64,000 nt of DNA from Streptomyces werraensis (GCA_014656175.1 BNBX01000003.1:366573-430572), one strand, 5' to 3'; positions 28,275 to 37,522 are shown, numbered from the stretch's first letter. Notes: generated from the sequence alone by a model not told the origin. A program made the numbers and translations.

Positions 28275-29516
28275 ATGCCGATCCTGCGAGCGCTGCTCAA
28301 CCTGCGTTCCCTGCACTGGAAGATCATCCTTCTGGTGTCCACCGCCTGCGCGGCGATGACCCTCACGGTGGGGGTGCTGGTGCACGAGTCGACGCTGCGG
28401 CGGTCGATGCACGAGGGCGCGGTCAAAGCCGTCGACCAGTTGGACCGGGCACAGCAGGACGCCCGCCGCACCGGCCGCCCCGCACCCCTCGCGGACCCGG
28501 CCGAGCTCCCGGAACAGCTACTGCGCCAGGTCGAAGAGCACGGGAAGGGCACGTACTACGAGGACGGCCCGCCCGCCCCCGTCTACTGGGCCGCCGAGCG
28601 GAGGAACGGGCAGCTCCACGCGCTCCGGACGGACATGACGGCGGACCTGCTCACCCGGCAGGCCCTGGACCGGCACCTGTGGAAGTACTCCCTGGTCACC
28701 CTCGCCGTGGTGATCCCGGCGACGGCCCTCGCCACGGAGCTGCCTGCCCGCCGCCTGCGTCGGGTGGCCCGCACGGCACGCCGTATCACCGCGGGCGATC
28801 TCCAGGCGCGCACCGGGGTGGGCCGCCGCGGCGGCGACGAGATCACCGAGATCGCGGCGACGGTCGACGCGATGGCCGACAGCCTGCGCGACCGTCTGGC
28901 CGGCGAACAGCGCTTCACCGCGGACGTCGCCCACGAACTGCGCACCCCGCTGATGGGTTTGGTCACCTCTGCGGGCCTGCTGCCCGAGGGGGAGGCGACC
29001 GACCTGGTCCGGGACCGGGTGCGGGTGCTGCGCGACCTCGTCGAGGACCTGCTGGAGATCTCCCGCCTCGACGCGGGCGCGGAGCGGGTCGAGCCCCGGC
29101 GGGTGCCCCTGACCGAGCTGGTCGAGGAGTCGGTGGCCCGCACCGGCCTCCCGGCAACGGTCACCGCGACCGGCGCCCCGGTGGCCGAGACGGACCCGCG
29201 CCGGCTGGACCGCATCGTCACCAATCTGGTGGTCAACGCCCACCGGCACGGCGCGACGCCCGTGGAGGTCGGCGTGTACGGCCTGACGATCACGGTGCGC
29301 GACCATGGCCCCGGCTTCCCGCCGGACCTGCTGGCCCACGGCCCGCAGCGGTTCCGTACGGGAGCGGAGCAGCGGGGCCGGGGGCACGGGCTGGGCCTGA
29401 CGATCGCCCAGGGCCAGGCGAGGGTGATCGGCGCACGGCTCGACTTCCGCAACCATCCGGACGACGGGGGAGCGGTGGCCCAGGTGCGGCTGCCGGAGCG
29501 CGACGACGACCGCTGA
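28275..29516 (+). CDS. Sensor histidine kinase
   Basis: A 413-residue kinase. Two membrane segments (IILLVSTACAAMTLTVGVLV near residue 18, and YSLVTLAVVIPATALATEL near 140) enclose an extracellular sensor of about 100 residues. A HAMP linker, H-box DVAHELRTPLMG, N-box VTNLVVNAHRHG, DHGPGFP and GHGLGL follow. ATG 28275 is used with CGGAG upstream; GTG 28257, overlapping the regulator stop (GTGA), would add six residues. It pairs with the CseB-like regulator. The sensor is unlike known cell-wall sensors at the level I can judge. Confidence 0.93.
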   Translation: MPILRALLNLRSLHWKIILLVSTACAAMTLTVGVLVHESTLRRSMHEGAVKAVDQLDRAQQDARRTGRPAPLADPAELPEQLLRQVEEHGKGTYYEDGPPAPVYWAAERRNGQLHALRTDMTADLLTRQALDRHLWKYSLVTLAVVIPATALATELPARRLRRVARTARRITAGDLQARTGVGRRGGDEITEIAATVDAMADSLRDRLAGEQRFTADVAHELRTPLMGLVTSAGLLPEGEATDLVRDRVRVLRDLVEDLLEISRLDAGAERVEPRRVPLTELVEESVARTGLPATVTATGAPVAETDPRRLDRIVTNLVVNAHRHGATPVEVGVYGLTITVRDHGPGFPPDLLAHGPQRFRTGAEQRGRGHGLGLTIAQGQARVIGARLDFRNHPDDGGAVAQVRLPERDDDR

Positions 29517-29674
29517 GCGGGGCTGCCCTGCGTGCCCCGCGCCCTGCGTGCCCCTGATACACAACCGATGCTCCGCCGAGCGCCGCCCGCGCCCCGGAGC
29601 CCGCCGTGCGGACGCACCGCCCCAGCAGCCTTGCTGCCGTACTCGACGTGCGTCAGCCCGGAGGTGGCCCCCAC

Positions 29675-30616
29675 ATGTTGTCCCTGCCCTCAGTCCCCCG
29701 TCGTGTCCGGACGGCCGTCGGCGCCCTGCTGCTCCTGGCCGCCCTCACGGCCCTGGTGGTCCTGCCCCGGTCCGACCGGGGCACGGCCGCCCGACAGGAC
29801 GGTGCCCCGACCCGGATCACCGACGGCGACATCCCGTGGCCGAGGGAGGGACAGGCCGCCGTGACCCTGGAGGGATCCGGCCGGGTGCTCACGCACGGGG
29901 CGCAGCGGCCCGTACCGATCGCCAGCCTGGCGAAGGTGATGACCGCGTACGTCGTCCTCACCGGGCACCCCCTGCGCCCGGGCGAGGAGGGGCCGCGGAT
30001 CGAGGTGGACCGGCAGGCCGCCCACGAGGCAGGCGTGGGCGGCGAGTCGACCGTCGTCGTCACCCCCGGCGACCGCCGCACCGAGCGTGAGCTCCTGCAC
30101 CTGCTGCTGCTCCCCTCGGCGAACAACATCGCCCGCCTGCTGGCGCGCTGGGACGCCAGCAGCGAGGAGGCGTTCGTACGGAAGATGCAGCGGGCCGCGC
30201 ACGACCTGGGCATGCGCGACACGACGTACACGGATGCCGGCGGCATCGAGCCCACGACCACCAGCACGGCCGCCGACCAGCTGAAACTCGCCCGCGAGGC
30301 GATGCGGCTGCCCGTCCTGCGGGACATCGTCTCGACCCGCGAGGCCACCGTGCCGGGAGTCGGCCGCGTGGCCAACACCAACACCCTCCTCGGCACGTCC
30401 GGCGTCGTCGGCCTCAAGACCGGGTCCACCACCCCGGCGGGCGGCAACCTCCTGTGGGCGGCGAAGACCGACGGCACACACCTGCTGCTCGGGGCGGTGC
30501 TGCACCAGCGGGCGCACACGACACCGGCCGAGGGCCTGACGGCCGCGCTGGAGGCGAGCCGCGCCCTGATCGACGGTCTGCGTGCCCGCCCGCGGTCCAC
30601 GGGCTCCGAGGGCTGA
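29675..30616 (+). CDS. D-alanyl-D-alanine carboxypeptidase (serine, PBP5-like)
   Basis: A 313-residue exported penicillin-binding protein of low mass. An N-terminal membrane segment (TAVGALLLLAALTALVV) is followed by the catalytic domain with SxxK (IASLAKVM, Ser about residue 84), SxN (PSANN, about 148) and KTG (LKTGST, about 248). It trims the terminal D-Ala of stem peptides outside the membrane. The ATG at 29675 has an exact GGAGGTG site. The EEP-membrane protein follows 6 bases later. A trimming enzyme beside a two-component system suggests regulated wall remodelling or resistance. Confidence 0.93.
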   Translation: MLSLPSVPRRVRTAVGALLLLAALTALVVLPRSDRGTAARQDGAPTRITDGDIPWPREGQAAVTLEGSGRVLTHGAQRPVPIASLAKVMTAYVVLTGHPLRPGEEGPRIEVDRQAAHEAGVGGESTVVVTPGDRRTERELLHLLLLPSANNIARLLARWDASSEEAFVRKMQRAAHDLGMRDTTYTDAGGIEPTTTSTAADQLKLAREAMRLPVLRDIVSTREATVPGVGRVANTNTLLGTSGVVGLKTGSTTPAGGNLLWAAKTDGTHLLLGAVLHQRAHTTPAEGLTAALEASRALIDGLRARPRSTGSEG

Positions 30617-30622
30617 CCGGCG

Positions 30623-31573
30623 ATGACGACGCCGTCCGCCCTCGCAGCCGTCCCGGGGAAGCGCCCCCGGGGCATTCTCACCACCACCTGTGCCGTCCTT
30701 CTCGCCGCGGTCCTCGCACGCCCGGGCTGGATCCCGGCGGCCCCCGGCCATCTGGGCAGCCTCACGGACACGATGCTCCCCTGGACGGCGCTCGCCCTCC
30801 CGCCCCTGCTCGCCGCCGCCCTGCTGCGCCGCTCCCGCACCGCCCTGACAGCCGTCGCCCTTCCTCTCGCCCTGTGGCCGGCGGCCTTCGGCGGCACCCT
30901 CACCGACAAGTCGGCCCCTGGCGGCGACCTCACCGTCGTCAGCCACAACGTCAACCAGGACAACCCCGACCCTCAGGACACCGCGCGCAGGCTGCTCGCC
31001 GCGCACGCGGACATCCTGGCCCTGGAGGAACTGAGCCCCGAGACGGCCCCGGCGTACGAGCGGGCCCTGGCGCCCGCCTACCGCCACCACTTCCGCCAAG
31101 GGACGGTCGGCGTCTGGAGCGTGTATCCGCTGCGCGACGCGCACAGCCTGCCGATCATGCCGTGGTCCCGCGCCCTGCGTGCCACGGCCGAGACACCGCA
31201 CGGCCCCCTGACCGTCTACGTGGCCCACCTCCCGTCGGTACGGGTGCATCCCACAGCCGGTTTCACGACGGCGGCCCGCGACGAGGCACTGCGCCGTCTC
31301 ACGACCCACATCCGAGCGGAGGACGCCCCCCGCTCGCTGCTGATGGGCGACCTCAACGGCTCCACCGATGACCGCGCCCTGCGCCCGCTCACCTCCCGCC
31401 TCGCCTCGGCGCAGGAGACGGCGGGCGCGGGATTCGGGTTCACCTGGCCGTCCGGCTTCCCGGTGGTGCGCATCGACCAGATCCTGGTCGGGGGCGTACG
31501 CGCCACGTCGGCCTGGACCCTGCCCGCCACCCGGAGCGACCACCTCCCGGTGGCGGCGACGATCAGCTTCTGA
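30623..31573 (+). CDS. Membrane EEP-domain protein, VanJ-like
   Basis: A 316-residue protein. Its N-terminus has about three membrane segments (TTTCAVLLAAVLA; TALALPPLLAAALL; TAVALPLALWPAAF). The C-terminus is an endonuclease/exonuclease/phosphatase domain with HNVNQD, the Glu in LALEELSP, GDLNGS and the final RSDHLPV. This layout matches VanJ of S. coelicolor, which confers teicoplanin-class resistance and probably acts on lipid pyrophosphate. The gene follows the DD-carboxypeptidase by 6 bases, so they form one unit. The function as a wall-precursor phosphatase is by analogy. Confidence 0.85.
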   Translation: MTTPSALAAVPGKRPRGILTTTCAVLLAAVLARPGWIPAAPGHLGSLTDTMLPWTALALPPLLAAALLRRSRTALTAVALPLALWPAAFGGTLTDKSAPGGDLTVVSHNVNQDNPDPQDTARRLLAAHADILALEELSPETAPAYERALAPAYRHHFRQGTVGVWSVYPLRDAHSLPIMPWSRALRATAETPHGPLTVYVAHLPSVRVHPTAGFTTAARDEALRRLTTHIRAEDAPRSLLMGDLNGSTDDRALRPLTSRLASAQETAGAGFGFTWPSGFPVVRIDQILVGGVRATSAWTLPATRSDHLPVAATISF

Positions 31574-31696
31574 CGTGCGGAGACGGACGACCTGAGGAAC
31601 GGTGGCGGGCAGAGCGATGAACTTCGCACGGCGACGGGGTCCTCCCTGCAGGCCGACCACCGGGCCGGCCCCGCCGCACCCCCCGAGGAGATCGGC

Positions 31697-32272
31697 ATGA
31701 CCGCGACCTACACCTTCGACGTCTTCTCCAGCCTCGACGGCTACGGCGCCGCAAGCGGCGACTGGACCGGCTACTGGGGCAAACAGGGCCCGCAGCTCCT
31801 CGACCACCGGCTCGCCCAGTACGCGGGGGAGCAGCGCATGGTCCTCGGCGCGAACACCTACCGGGCCTTCGCCCGGATGCTGGCCGAGAGCACCGACGAG
31901 TCGGACGTCCGCGACCCCTGGGTCACCCGCATGCGCAACCTGCCGGCGACCGTCGTCTCGAACACGCTCCAGGGCCCCCTGGACTGGCCGGACGCCACGG
32001 TCGTCAAGGGTGACGCCGTCGACGTGGTGGCCCGCCTGAAGGAGGAGTCCGACGTACCGCTGCGTTCGCACGGCAGCCTGTCGATGAACCGTGCCCTGAT
32101 GGAGGCCGGCCTGGTCGACCGCCTCCAGGTGACGCTCTTCCCGGTCGTCACCGGCCGCACGGGCCTGGACCGCGTCTTCGAGGGCGCGGCCGACTTCGAC
32201 CTGGAACTCCTGGGACACCGCACCCTGGACGACCGCATCCAGGAACTGATCTACCGTCCGACGCTGCACTGA
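31697..32272 (+). CDS. Dihydrofolate reductase/RibD C-terminal-like protein
   Basis: A 191-residue protein with the DHFR-fold layout: YTFDVFSSLDGYGA at the start, MVLGANTYRAFA, a Rossmann-like LPATVVSNTL, and the late RSHGSLSMNRALMEAGLVD. In actinobacteria these proteins are NADPH-dependent reductases of unknown substrate. Start ATG 31697 has CCGAGGAG upstream. It stands alone, with the VanJ-like gene before and an ATP-grasp gene after. No link to folate synthesis is seen. Confidence 0.88.
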   Translation: MTATYTFDVFSSLDGYGAASGDWTGYWGKQGPQLLDHRLAQYAGEQRMVLGANTYRAFARMLAESTDESDVRDPWVTRMRNLPATVVSNTLQGPLDWPDATVVKGDAVDVVARLKEESDVPLRSHGSLSMNRALMEAGLVDRLQVTLFPVVTGRTGLDRVFEGAADFDLELLGHRTLDDRIQELIYRPTLH

Positions 32273-32347
32273 CGGCAGGCTGCCTTCGGGTGATCCGCAC
32301 ACCCGTGTCATTCTCACGGGCGTACGCCGTCACCCCGAGGAGTTCCG

Positions 32348-33196
32348 ATGCCCGCCGCCGCCCGCCCCCGCATCCTGTACGTCACCGATCTGGCCTACCC
32401 GGCCCGTGGGCGGCGGTACTGCGACGAGGACGTCTTTCTCACCTCCCGGCTGCGCGAGGAGTTCGGCCTCGCTCTCTGTCATCCGCGGGACGCCGCCGCG
32501 CTCATGGGCGAGTTCGACGCGGTGGTCGTGCGGAACAGCGGGCCCGTGCTGGGGTATCTCGACGCCTACGAGGAGTTCCGCGCACGGGCGCTCGCCACCG
32601 GTGTGCCCGTCTACAACCCGCTCACGGGGCGCGGGGACATGGCCGGCAAGCAGTACCTGCTGGACCTGACCGACGCCGGGATGCCGGTGATCCCCACCGT
32701 CGGCCGGCCCGAGGACCTGCACCGGCTGCCCCGCGCGGAGCGGTACGTCGTCAAGCCGCGGCTCGGCGCCGACTCGCACGGACTGCGCATCGTCCCCGCA
32801 GCCGAGGCGTCCGCCCCGGTCGACGGCGACGTCCTCGTGCAGCCGTACGTCGACTTCGCCTACGAGGTCTCGTTCTACTTCGTCGACCACGACTTCCAGT
32901 ACGCCCTCCACGCTCCCGATCCCGCCGCGCGCTGGCGGCTGGAGCCCTACCGGCCCACCCCGGGCGACCTGGAGTTCGCCCGGCGGTTCGTCGAGTGGAA
33001 CACCCTCGGCCACGGCATCCAGCGGGTCGACGCCTGCCGGGCGCCGGGCGGGGAGCTGCTGCTGGTCGAACTGGAGGACCTCAACCCCTATCTGTCGCTC
33101 GACGCCCTCGACGACGCCACCCGGGACGCCTTCGTCGCCGCGATGGCGGACTCCCTGCACCGCTTCCTGCGGTACACCGAGGGCGCCGTCGGCTGA
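32348..33196 (+). CDS. Stand-alone ATP-grasp ligase-like protein
   Basis: A 282-residue protein with the ATP-grasp plan. An N-terminal Rossmann-like part (RILYVTDLAYPA, VVVRNSGPVLGY) precedes the grasp domain (RYVVKPRLGADSHGL with the phosphate-binding Lys, DVLVQPYVDFAYEVSFYF, and the metal site LVELEDLNPYLSLDAL). Such enzymes join a carboxylate to an amine or hydroxyl through an acyl phosphate. The substrate is unknown, and there is no obvious precursor peptide or partner beside it. It is unlike tgmB in the metal-site wording. Start ATG 32348 with CGAGGAG upstream. Confidence 0.8.
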   Translation: MPAAARPRILYVTDLAYPARGRRYCDEDVFLTSRLREEFGLALCHPRDAAALMGEFDAVVVRNSGPVLGYLDAYEEFRARALATGVPVYNPLTGRGDMAGKQYLLDLTDAGMPVIPTVGRPEDLHRLPRAERYVVKPRLGADSHGLRIVPAAEASAPVDGDVLVQPYVDFAYEVSFYFVDHDFQYALHAPDPAARWRLEPYRPTPGDLEFARRFVEWNTLGHGIQRVDACRAPGGELLLVELEDLNPYLSLDALDDATRDAFVAAMADSLHRFLRYTEGAVG

Positions 33197-33271
33197 ACCG
33201 GCCGGGCCCCGGTCACGTATCTCTCGCCGTAGGCGGCTCAACTCCCGCGTCAGGCACGGAAGGAGAGCGAT

Positions 33272-33901
33272 GTGACCACCCCACCGGGGTCCGGGCCCCC
33301 CGAGGGGCCGCCCCTCGAACCCGTCCGCGTGCTGCGCGCGCGCCGCACCGACGCGCTCGCCGAGCTGTTCCGGGAGGTCGAGCGGGGCGAGGGCGACCAC
33401 GAGGAGGTGCCGCCGAACCGTCCTCCGGCCGGGGCGGAGGACGTGACGCAGGAGCTTCCGCCGGTGCCGGGCGGCCCGCCGCCGGAGTTCGCCCGGCCGT
33501 CACGGCTGCGCAGGGCCGCGCCGGCCCTCGTGGTGGCCGTCGCCGCGCTGGCCGGGTTCGGCGGGGCGCTGCTGTTCACCGAGCGGCCCGCCGACGACCG
33601 CGCCACCGCCCCTGCCTCGCCGCCCACGACCGCCGCCCCCGCGCCGCCGCGGACGGCCGCCCCCGCCGAGGACGGCTTCCTGCGCGAGGGCGACTCGGGC
33701 CCGGAGGTGGCCGCCCTCCAGGAGCGCCTGCTGCGCATCCCGGACGTCTACCGCGACGGCACGACCGACGGCCGGTTCGACGCGACACTCCGCGAGGCGG
33801 TCGCCCGCTTCCAGCTCTGGTACGGCATCCGCGGTGACGAAACGGGCGTCTACGGCGACGACACCCGCCAGACCCTGGAGTCGCGCACGGGCGGCACGTA
33901 G
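33272..33901 (+). CDS. Membrane protein with peptidoglycan-binding domain
   Basis: A 209-residue protein. A long cytoplasmic N-terminus (about 75 residues, Pro- and acid-rich) leads to one membrane helix (APALVVAVAALAGFGGALLF), a Pro/Ala-rich linker and a C-terminal PG_binding_1 domain (LREGDSGPEVAALQERL, then FDATLREAVARFQLWYGI). The C-terminus is probably outside and bound to the wall. It starts at GTG 33272 after GGAGAG. It has no catalytic domain; a scaffold or sensor role is possible. The gene is single. Confidence 0.82.
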   Translation: MTTPPGSGPPEGPPLEPVRVLRARRTDALAELFREVERGEGDHEEVPPNRPPAGAEDVTQELPPVPGGPPPEFARPSRLRRAAPALVVAVAALAGFGGALLFTERPADDRATAPASPPTTAAPAPPRTAAPAEDGFLREGDSGPEVAALQERLLRIPDVYRDGTTDGRFDATLREAVARFQLWYGIRGDETGVYGDDTRQTLESRTGGT

Positions 33902-34157
33902 GCGCCCCTTCCGGGGCACCGGCACCCGCCCGGACCCGGCCGGACGATCCGCCTGTCTGCCGGGGACCAGGCTCCGTGGGCGGTCGGGGATTCGCACGGG
34001 CCGGGGCCAGCACGTCCCTCGGGCCGCGCGGGGAGTCCGGAGACCCGTGGCGCGGGCTGCCTGGGTGGCGGGGCCGCGTGGGCCGGGGGAGAGGACCGGC
34101 ACCCGCATCGTCCGGTACCGCCGCCGACGAGAACTTCCGTCCCGGGCCCCGGTACGC

Positions 34158-36545
34158 TCATGTCTCCCGCGGCACGCGGATGTCCAGCACGCACACGTCG
34201 TCCCGCCGCTCGTCCTCCAGCATCGCGTCCAACAGCGTGCGCAGGGACCCGGGGGTGTCCTCGGGGTGGGCCGCCGCCGCGTCGGCGAGACGGGTGAAGC
34301 CGAGGTCGATGTTCTCCGGGGGACGTTCGACCAGGCCGTCGGTGTACAGGAGGAGCCGGTCGCCCGGTCGCAGGCGGTGCTCGCTCTCCTCGAAGTGGGG
34401 GGCGGAGGTCGCGCCCAGCAGCATGCCACGGGGCCGCCGCAGATACGTCGCCTCGCCGTCGCGCAGCAGCAGCGGCGGCGGGTGGCCGGCCTGCGCCCAC
34501 ACCAGCCGGCGGTCCGCCGCGTGGTAGCGGGCGAGGACCATCGTCGCGGTGCCGTGCGCGTCCCGGGAGTGCAGCAGCAGCGAGTTCAGCCGGGACAGCG
34601 CGCCCGTCAGGGACGAGCCGGTGCTGACCATGCCCTTCGCCGTGAAGCGGAGCTGCGCCATCGTGGCGACCGCGTCCACGCCGTGACCGGCCACGTCCCC
34701 GACGACGAACAGGGCGTCCTGGTCGGGCAGTTCCACGGCGCTGAACCAGTCGCCGCCGACATGGATGCCGGCCTGCGCGGGCAGGTAGGCGACCTCGGCT
34801 CGCAGCCCGGCCAGATCGATCACCTTGTCGGGCAGCGGCAGCAGCGCGTTCTGCAGCCGGGCCACCAGGACCCGCTCGGACTGGAGCACGTCGTGCTGGG
34901 TGAGGATCGCCCGCTCGCTCTCCACCAGTGCCAGTTCCGCCCGGCGCCGCGCGGTCAGGTCCTGCACGACGCCGTGCACCTCGAACGGGGTGCCGTGGGC
35001 GTCCGCCACCACCTCCGCGACCAGCCGCAGGTGCCGTACGCCGCGCCCGCCGCGGATCCGGAACGGCGCGTCGAAGGGTTGGCCCTCGCGCAGCAGCGTC
35101 TCGACGGCGGCCCGCAGCGCGGTCCGGTCCTCGGGCAGCGCGAGCCCGGGCAGGCCGTCGAGCCTCACCGGGCCGTCCGCCGGGTCCCGGCCGAAGATCT
35201 CGAAGACCTGAGCCGACCAGGACACCTCGTCCCGCGACAGGTTCCAGTTGGCCCAGCCGATGTTGCCCAGCCGCTGCAGTTCCGCCAGCCGCTGCTCCTG
35301 CCGGTCCGAGGAGGCGTGCCGCAGCCAGGCGACGACCAGCGCGTCCTCGAGGCGGGTCACCCGCACCGAATAGGCGGCCAGCCCCAGGACGCCGTCCACG
35401 GACTCCTGGTGCGCGAACGGCTCGCTCTCGTACGGCCCGCCGCCTGCCAGGACGTCCAGGCAGCCCTGCCACACCGGCAGGTCCGTGAGGTCCGGGCGCA
35501 CCTCCCGCAGCCGCCGCCCCGTCGGGTCGCCGGAGGAGGCGCCGAGGAGGTCGGCCGCCTGGGCGGTGGCCGCGTCGACGCGGAAGTCCTCCACGTCGCC
35601 GGAGGACGAGACGACGGGGGTCAGCAGCATCGCCGGGACCGGCAGCGCCGCGAACAGCGACCGGACGGCGTCCGCCTCGGCCTCGCGGACCGGCGCCGCG
35701 GAGGAGGTGAAGCTGCGCAACCGTCCCGCGCACAGCCGGACGACGCCTCGCAGATGTGCGCGGTCGCGCGTCGTGAAGGCGCCCGGGCGTCCGCGCAGCA
35801 CGCCGATGCACACGTCGGAGCCGTCCCCGCCGCGCAGCGGCAGCCAGACCCGGGACTGCCACCGCTCGGGCGGCTCACCGATCAGCAGGTAGCGCGTGCT
35901 GTCCCGGGAGAAGTCCTCCAGCCAGCGGGGCTCACCGGAGCGCAGGGCGTCCACGACGGCCATCCCGCTGAACGGGGGCACGTGACGCCAGCGGGCGGCC
36001 AGCCCGTCGTCGAGGCCCGCATGCCCGGCGAGCTCGAGGCTGCCGCCGGACCGGCGGACGTAGATCATCACGGACTCCGCGTCCAGGTCCGGGCCGAGAT
36101 GGTCCAGCAGGCACCGGGCGAGGTTGTGGGGCGTGTCCACGTGGACCAGGGCGCGCCCGAGGCGGCTCAGGGCGTCGGCGACGTCGTCGGGCGCGGAGAA
36201 GGGTTCCGGCGCGTCCGTCGCGGATCCGGCGCCCCCCTGCGGACGGGGTGCGGACGCCTCGTCGCACGGGCGGACGGGCGTCAGCTCGCCCAGGGTGATC
36301 CAGCACTCCTCCAGCGGGGTGCGGCGGGCGGCCTTGGCCCGCGCGTGCAGGACCTCCTCGGCGACGTCCGCGGTGGAGCCGTCCAGGGCCATCACGACGC
36401 CCTTGGCGCGCTCCATGACGACCGACGTGGCGGCTTGTTCGCGCAGTCGGTCCATCTCGGCCCGCTGCCGGGCGACGACCCTGGCCAGTTCCGCCACGTC
36501 CGGGACCGTGCCGGACTCGACCGGGGCAACGCGATGGCTCTTCAC
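34158..36545 (-). CDS. Multidomain PP2C phosphatase: ANTAR-GAF-PAS-SpoIIE
   Basis: A 795-residue signalling protein. In order: an ANTAR-like three-helix unit (ATSVVMERAKGVVMALDG, about 35-52, an RNA-binding fold in other proteins), a GAF-like region (about 115-275), two PAS-like regions (about 300-530; the second ends VHGVVQDLTARRRAEL), and a PP2C/SpoIIE phosphatase domain from about 560 to the end. The phosphatase metal-binding Asp residues are in GGDWFSAVEL and VVGDVAGHGVDA. Such proteins usually dephosphorylate anti-anti-sigma factors and act as sigma-B type switches. No anti-sigma or STAS gene is beside it. GTG 36545 is the best start; no strong ribosome site is seen. Confidence 0.88.
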   Translation of the reverse strand: MKSHRVAPVESGTVPDVAELARVVARQRAEMDRLREQAATSVVMERAKGVVMALDGSTADVAEEVLHARAKAARRTPLEECWITLGELTPVRPCDEASAPRPQGGAGSATDAPEPFSAPDDVADALSRLGRALVHVDTPHNLARCLLDHLGPDLDAESVMIYVRRSGGSLELAGHAGLDDGLAARWRHVPPFSGMAVVDALRSGEPRWLEDFSRDSTRYLLIGEPPERWQSRVWLPLRGGDGSDVCIGVLRGRPGAFTTRDRAHLRGVVRLCAGRLRSFTSSAAPVREAEADAVRSLFAALPVPAMLLTPVVSSSGDVEDFRVDAATAQAADLLGASSGDPTGRRLREVRPDLTDLPVWQGCLDVLAGGGPYESEPFAHQESVDGVLGLAAYSVRVTRLEDALVVAWLRHASSDRQEQRLAELQRLGNIGWANWNLSRDEVSWSAQVFEIFGRDPADGPVRLDGLPGLALPEDRTALRAAVETLLREGQPFDAPFRIRGGRGVRHLRLVAEVVADAHGTPFEVHGVVQDLTARRRAELALVESERAILTQHDVLQSERVLVARLQNALLPLPDKVIDLAGLRAEVAYLPAQAGIHVGGDWFSAVELPDQDALFVVGDVAGHGVDAVATMAQLRFTAKGMVSTGSSLTGALSRLNSLLLHSRDAHGTATMVLARYHAADRRLVWAQAGHPPPLLLRDGEATYLRRPRGMLLGATSAPHFEESEHRLRPGDRLLLYTDGLVERPPENIDLGFTRLADAAAAHPEDTPGSLRTLLDAMLEDERRDDVCVLDIRVPRET

Positions 36546-36762
36546 GCACCGAGCATGGCACACCTGCGTGTATTCGTTGACAGGCTTGTTCTCTCCGCCT
36601 TCCGGCCGGGCCGGGCCAGGACGGTACGGACGCGCCCGCGCGGGACCGGCCCGCACCGCACGGGGGCGGGAGGAGGCCGGGCGGGCCCACGCGCAGGGCG
36701 TACGGGCCCCGCGCGGTGCGTGCACGCGGGCACGGGAGCGCGGCGGCCGGGCCGGGGCGTCG

Positions 36763-37131
36763 TCAGCGGACGCTCTCGCCCAGCGCCCGGGTGACCGCCC
36801 GCACGCTCCGCGCGATGTGCTGGAGCTGCGTCAGCTCGGCCGCGTACAGCTTGATCGTGTGCTCGATGGCGCCCTCGTGCAGGCCGAGGCGGGGCAGGTC
36901 CGCGCGTGCGGTCTGCAGCGCGGTGCGCGCCACCCGTATCTCGTGCTCGACCTGGATCTGGGCGTGCCGGGCCAGCAGCACGGGGTGCCGGACGAACGCC
37001 GGGTAGCTCGCGTAGCGCGCCGGGACCAGCTCGCGGAGCCACTTGGCGGCCGAGCGTTCCCAGTCGTAGCTTCCGGGGGTCTTCACCTGGCAGGGCCAGT
37101 CCGGTCCGAGGCGCGTGGACGTCAGGGGCAT
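36763..37131 (-). CDS. Conserved hypothetical protein, helical C-terminus
   Basis: A 122-residue soluble protein. It begins MPLTSTRLGPDWPCQVKTPG and continues with a long helical region (LARHAQIQVEHEIRVARTAL, then LHEGAIEHTIKLYAAELTQL). It has no known motif. ATG 37131 is chosen because the frame upstream runs through non-coding sequence of different composition; a weak GGAAGCG lies before it. A 455-base gap with an AT-rich palindrome lies upstream. Function is not known. Confidence 0.65.
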   Translation of the reverse strand: MPLTSTRLGPDWPCQVKTPGSYDWERSAAKWLRELVPARYASYPAFVRHPVLLARHAQIQVEHEIRVARTALQTARADLPRLGLHEGAIEHTIKLYAAELTQLQHIARSVRAVTRALGESVR

Positions 37132-37460
37132 GATCTTCGCTTCCGGGTGTACGGCGTCGCCGGCACGGGCGACGGGGTGGGGCGGCCCCGGTCTAGGGGA
37201 TGACCGGGACCGCCACGGGTGGCCGGGCAGGGGAAGCCCGGCCGAACACCCTGGCCGCCGGAGCGGGTGGAGACCGGCGGCCCAGGGCGTTCGTGCGGGT
37301 GCCCGGGGGGACCGGTGCGGGTGGCCGTGGCGACACATGGGTGCGGCGCATGGCGGCCCTCGGCCTCCCGGGCGGGCGGGTGCGGTGGGTGGAGCGCGGT
37401 CCGGAGCGGCCGGGCGCGATCCGTGAGCAGTATTTATATATGCCGTCTGCTTGGCAAGAC

Positions 37461-37478
37461 GCATGAAAACATTCATGC
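37461..37478. promoter_or_regulatory. 18-bp AT-rich inverted repeat, possible RpiR operator
   Basis: GCATGAA (37461-37467), AACA, TTCATGC (37472-37478): perfect 7-bp arms in an AT-rich patch that is rare for this DNA. RpiR-family sites often have a TGAA-n-TTCA core, and a RpiR gene starts about 1 kb away. The link is inference. Confidence 0.5.
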
Positions 37479-37522
37479 CTTATTCAAAGTGCGCGATGCC
37501 CCGCGAGAAGCCCGGAACCGGC

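Noticed and set aside
29690..32317. 875-residue minus-strand frame opposite the carboxypeptidase and EEP genes
   Set aside because: It is antisense to four well-supported genes and lacks any recognisable domain or ribosome site.
36763..37476. A 237-residue minus-strand frame starting near 37476
   Set aside because: The first 115 residues are a low-complexity Pro/Arg run from intergenic sequence. The coherent protein starts at ATG 37131.
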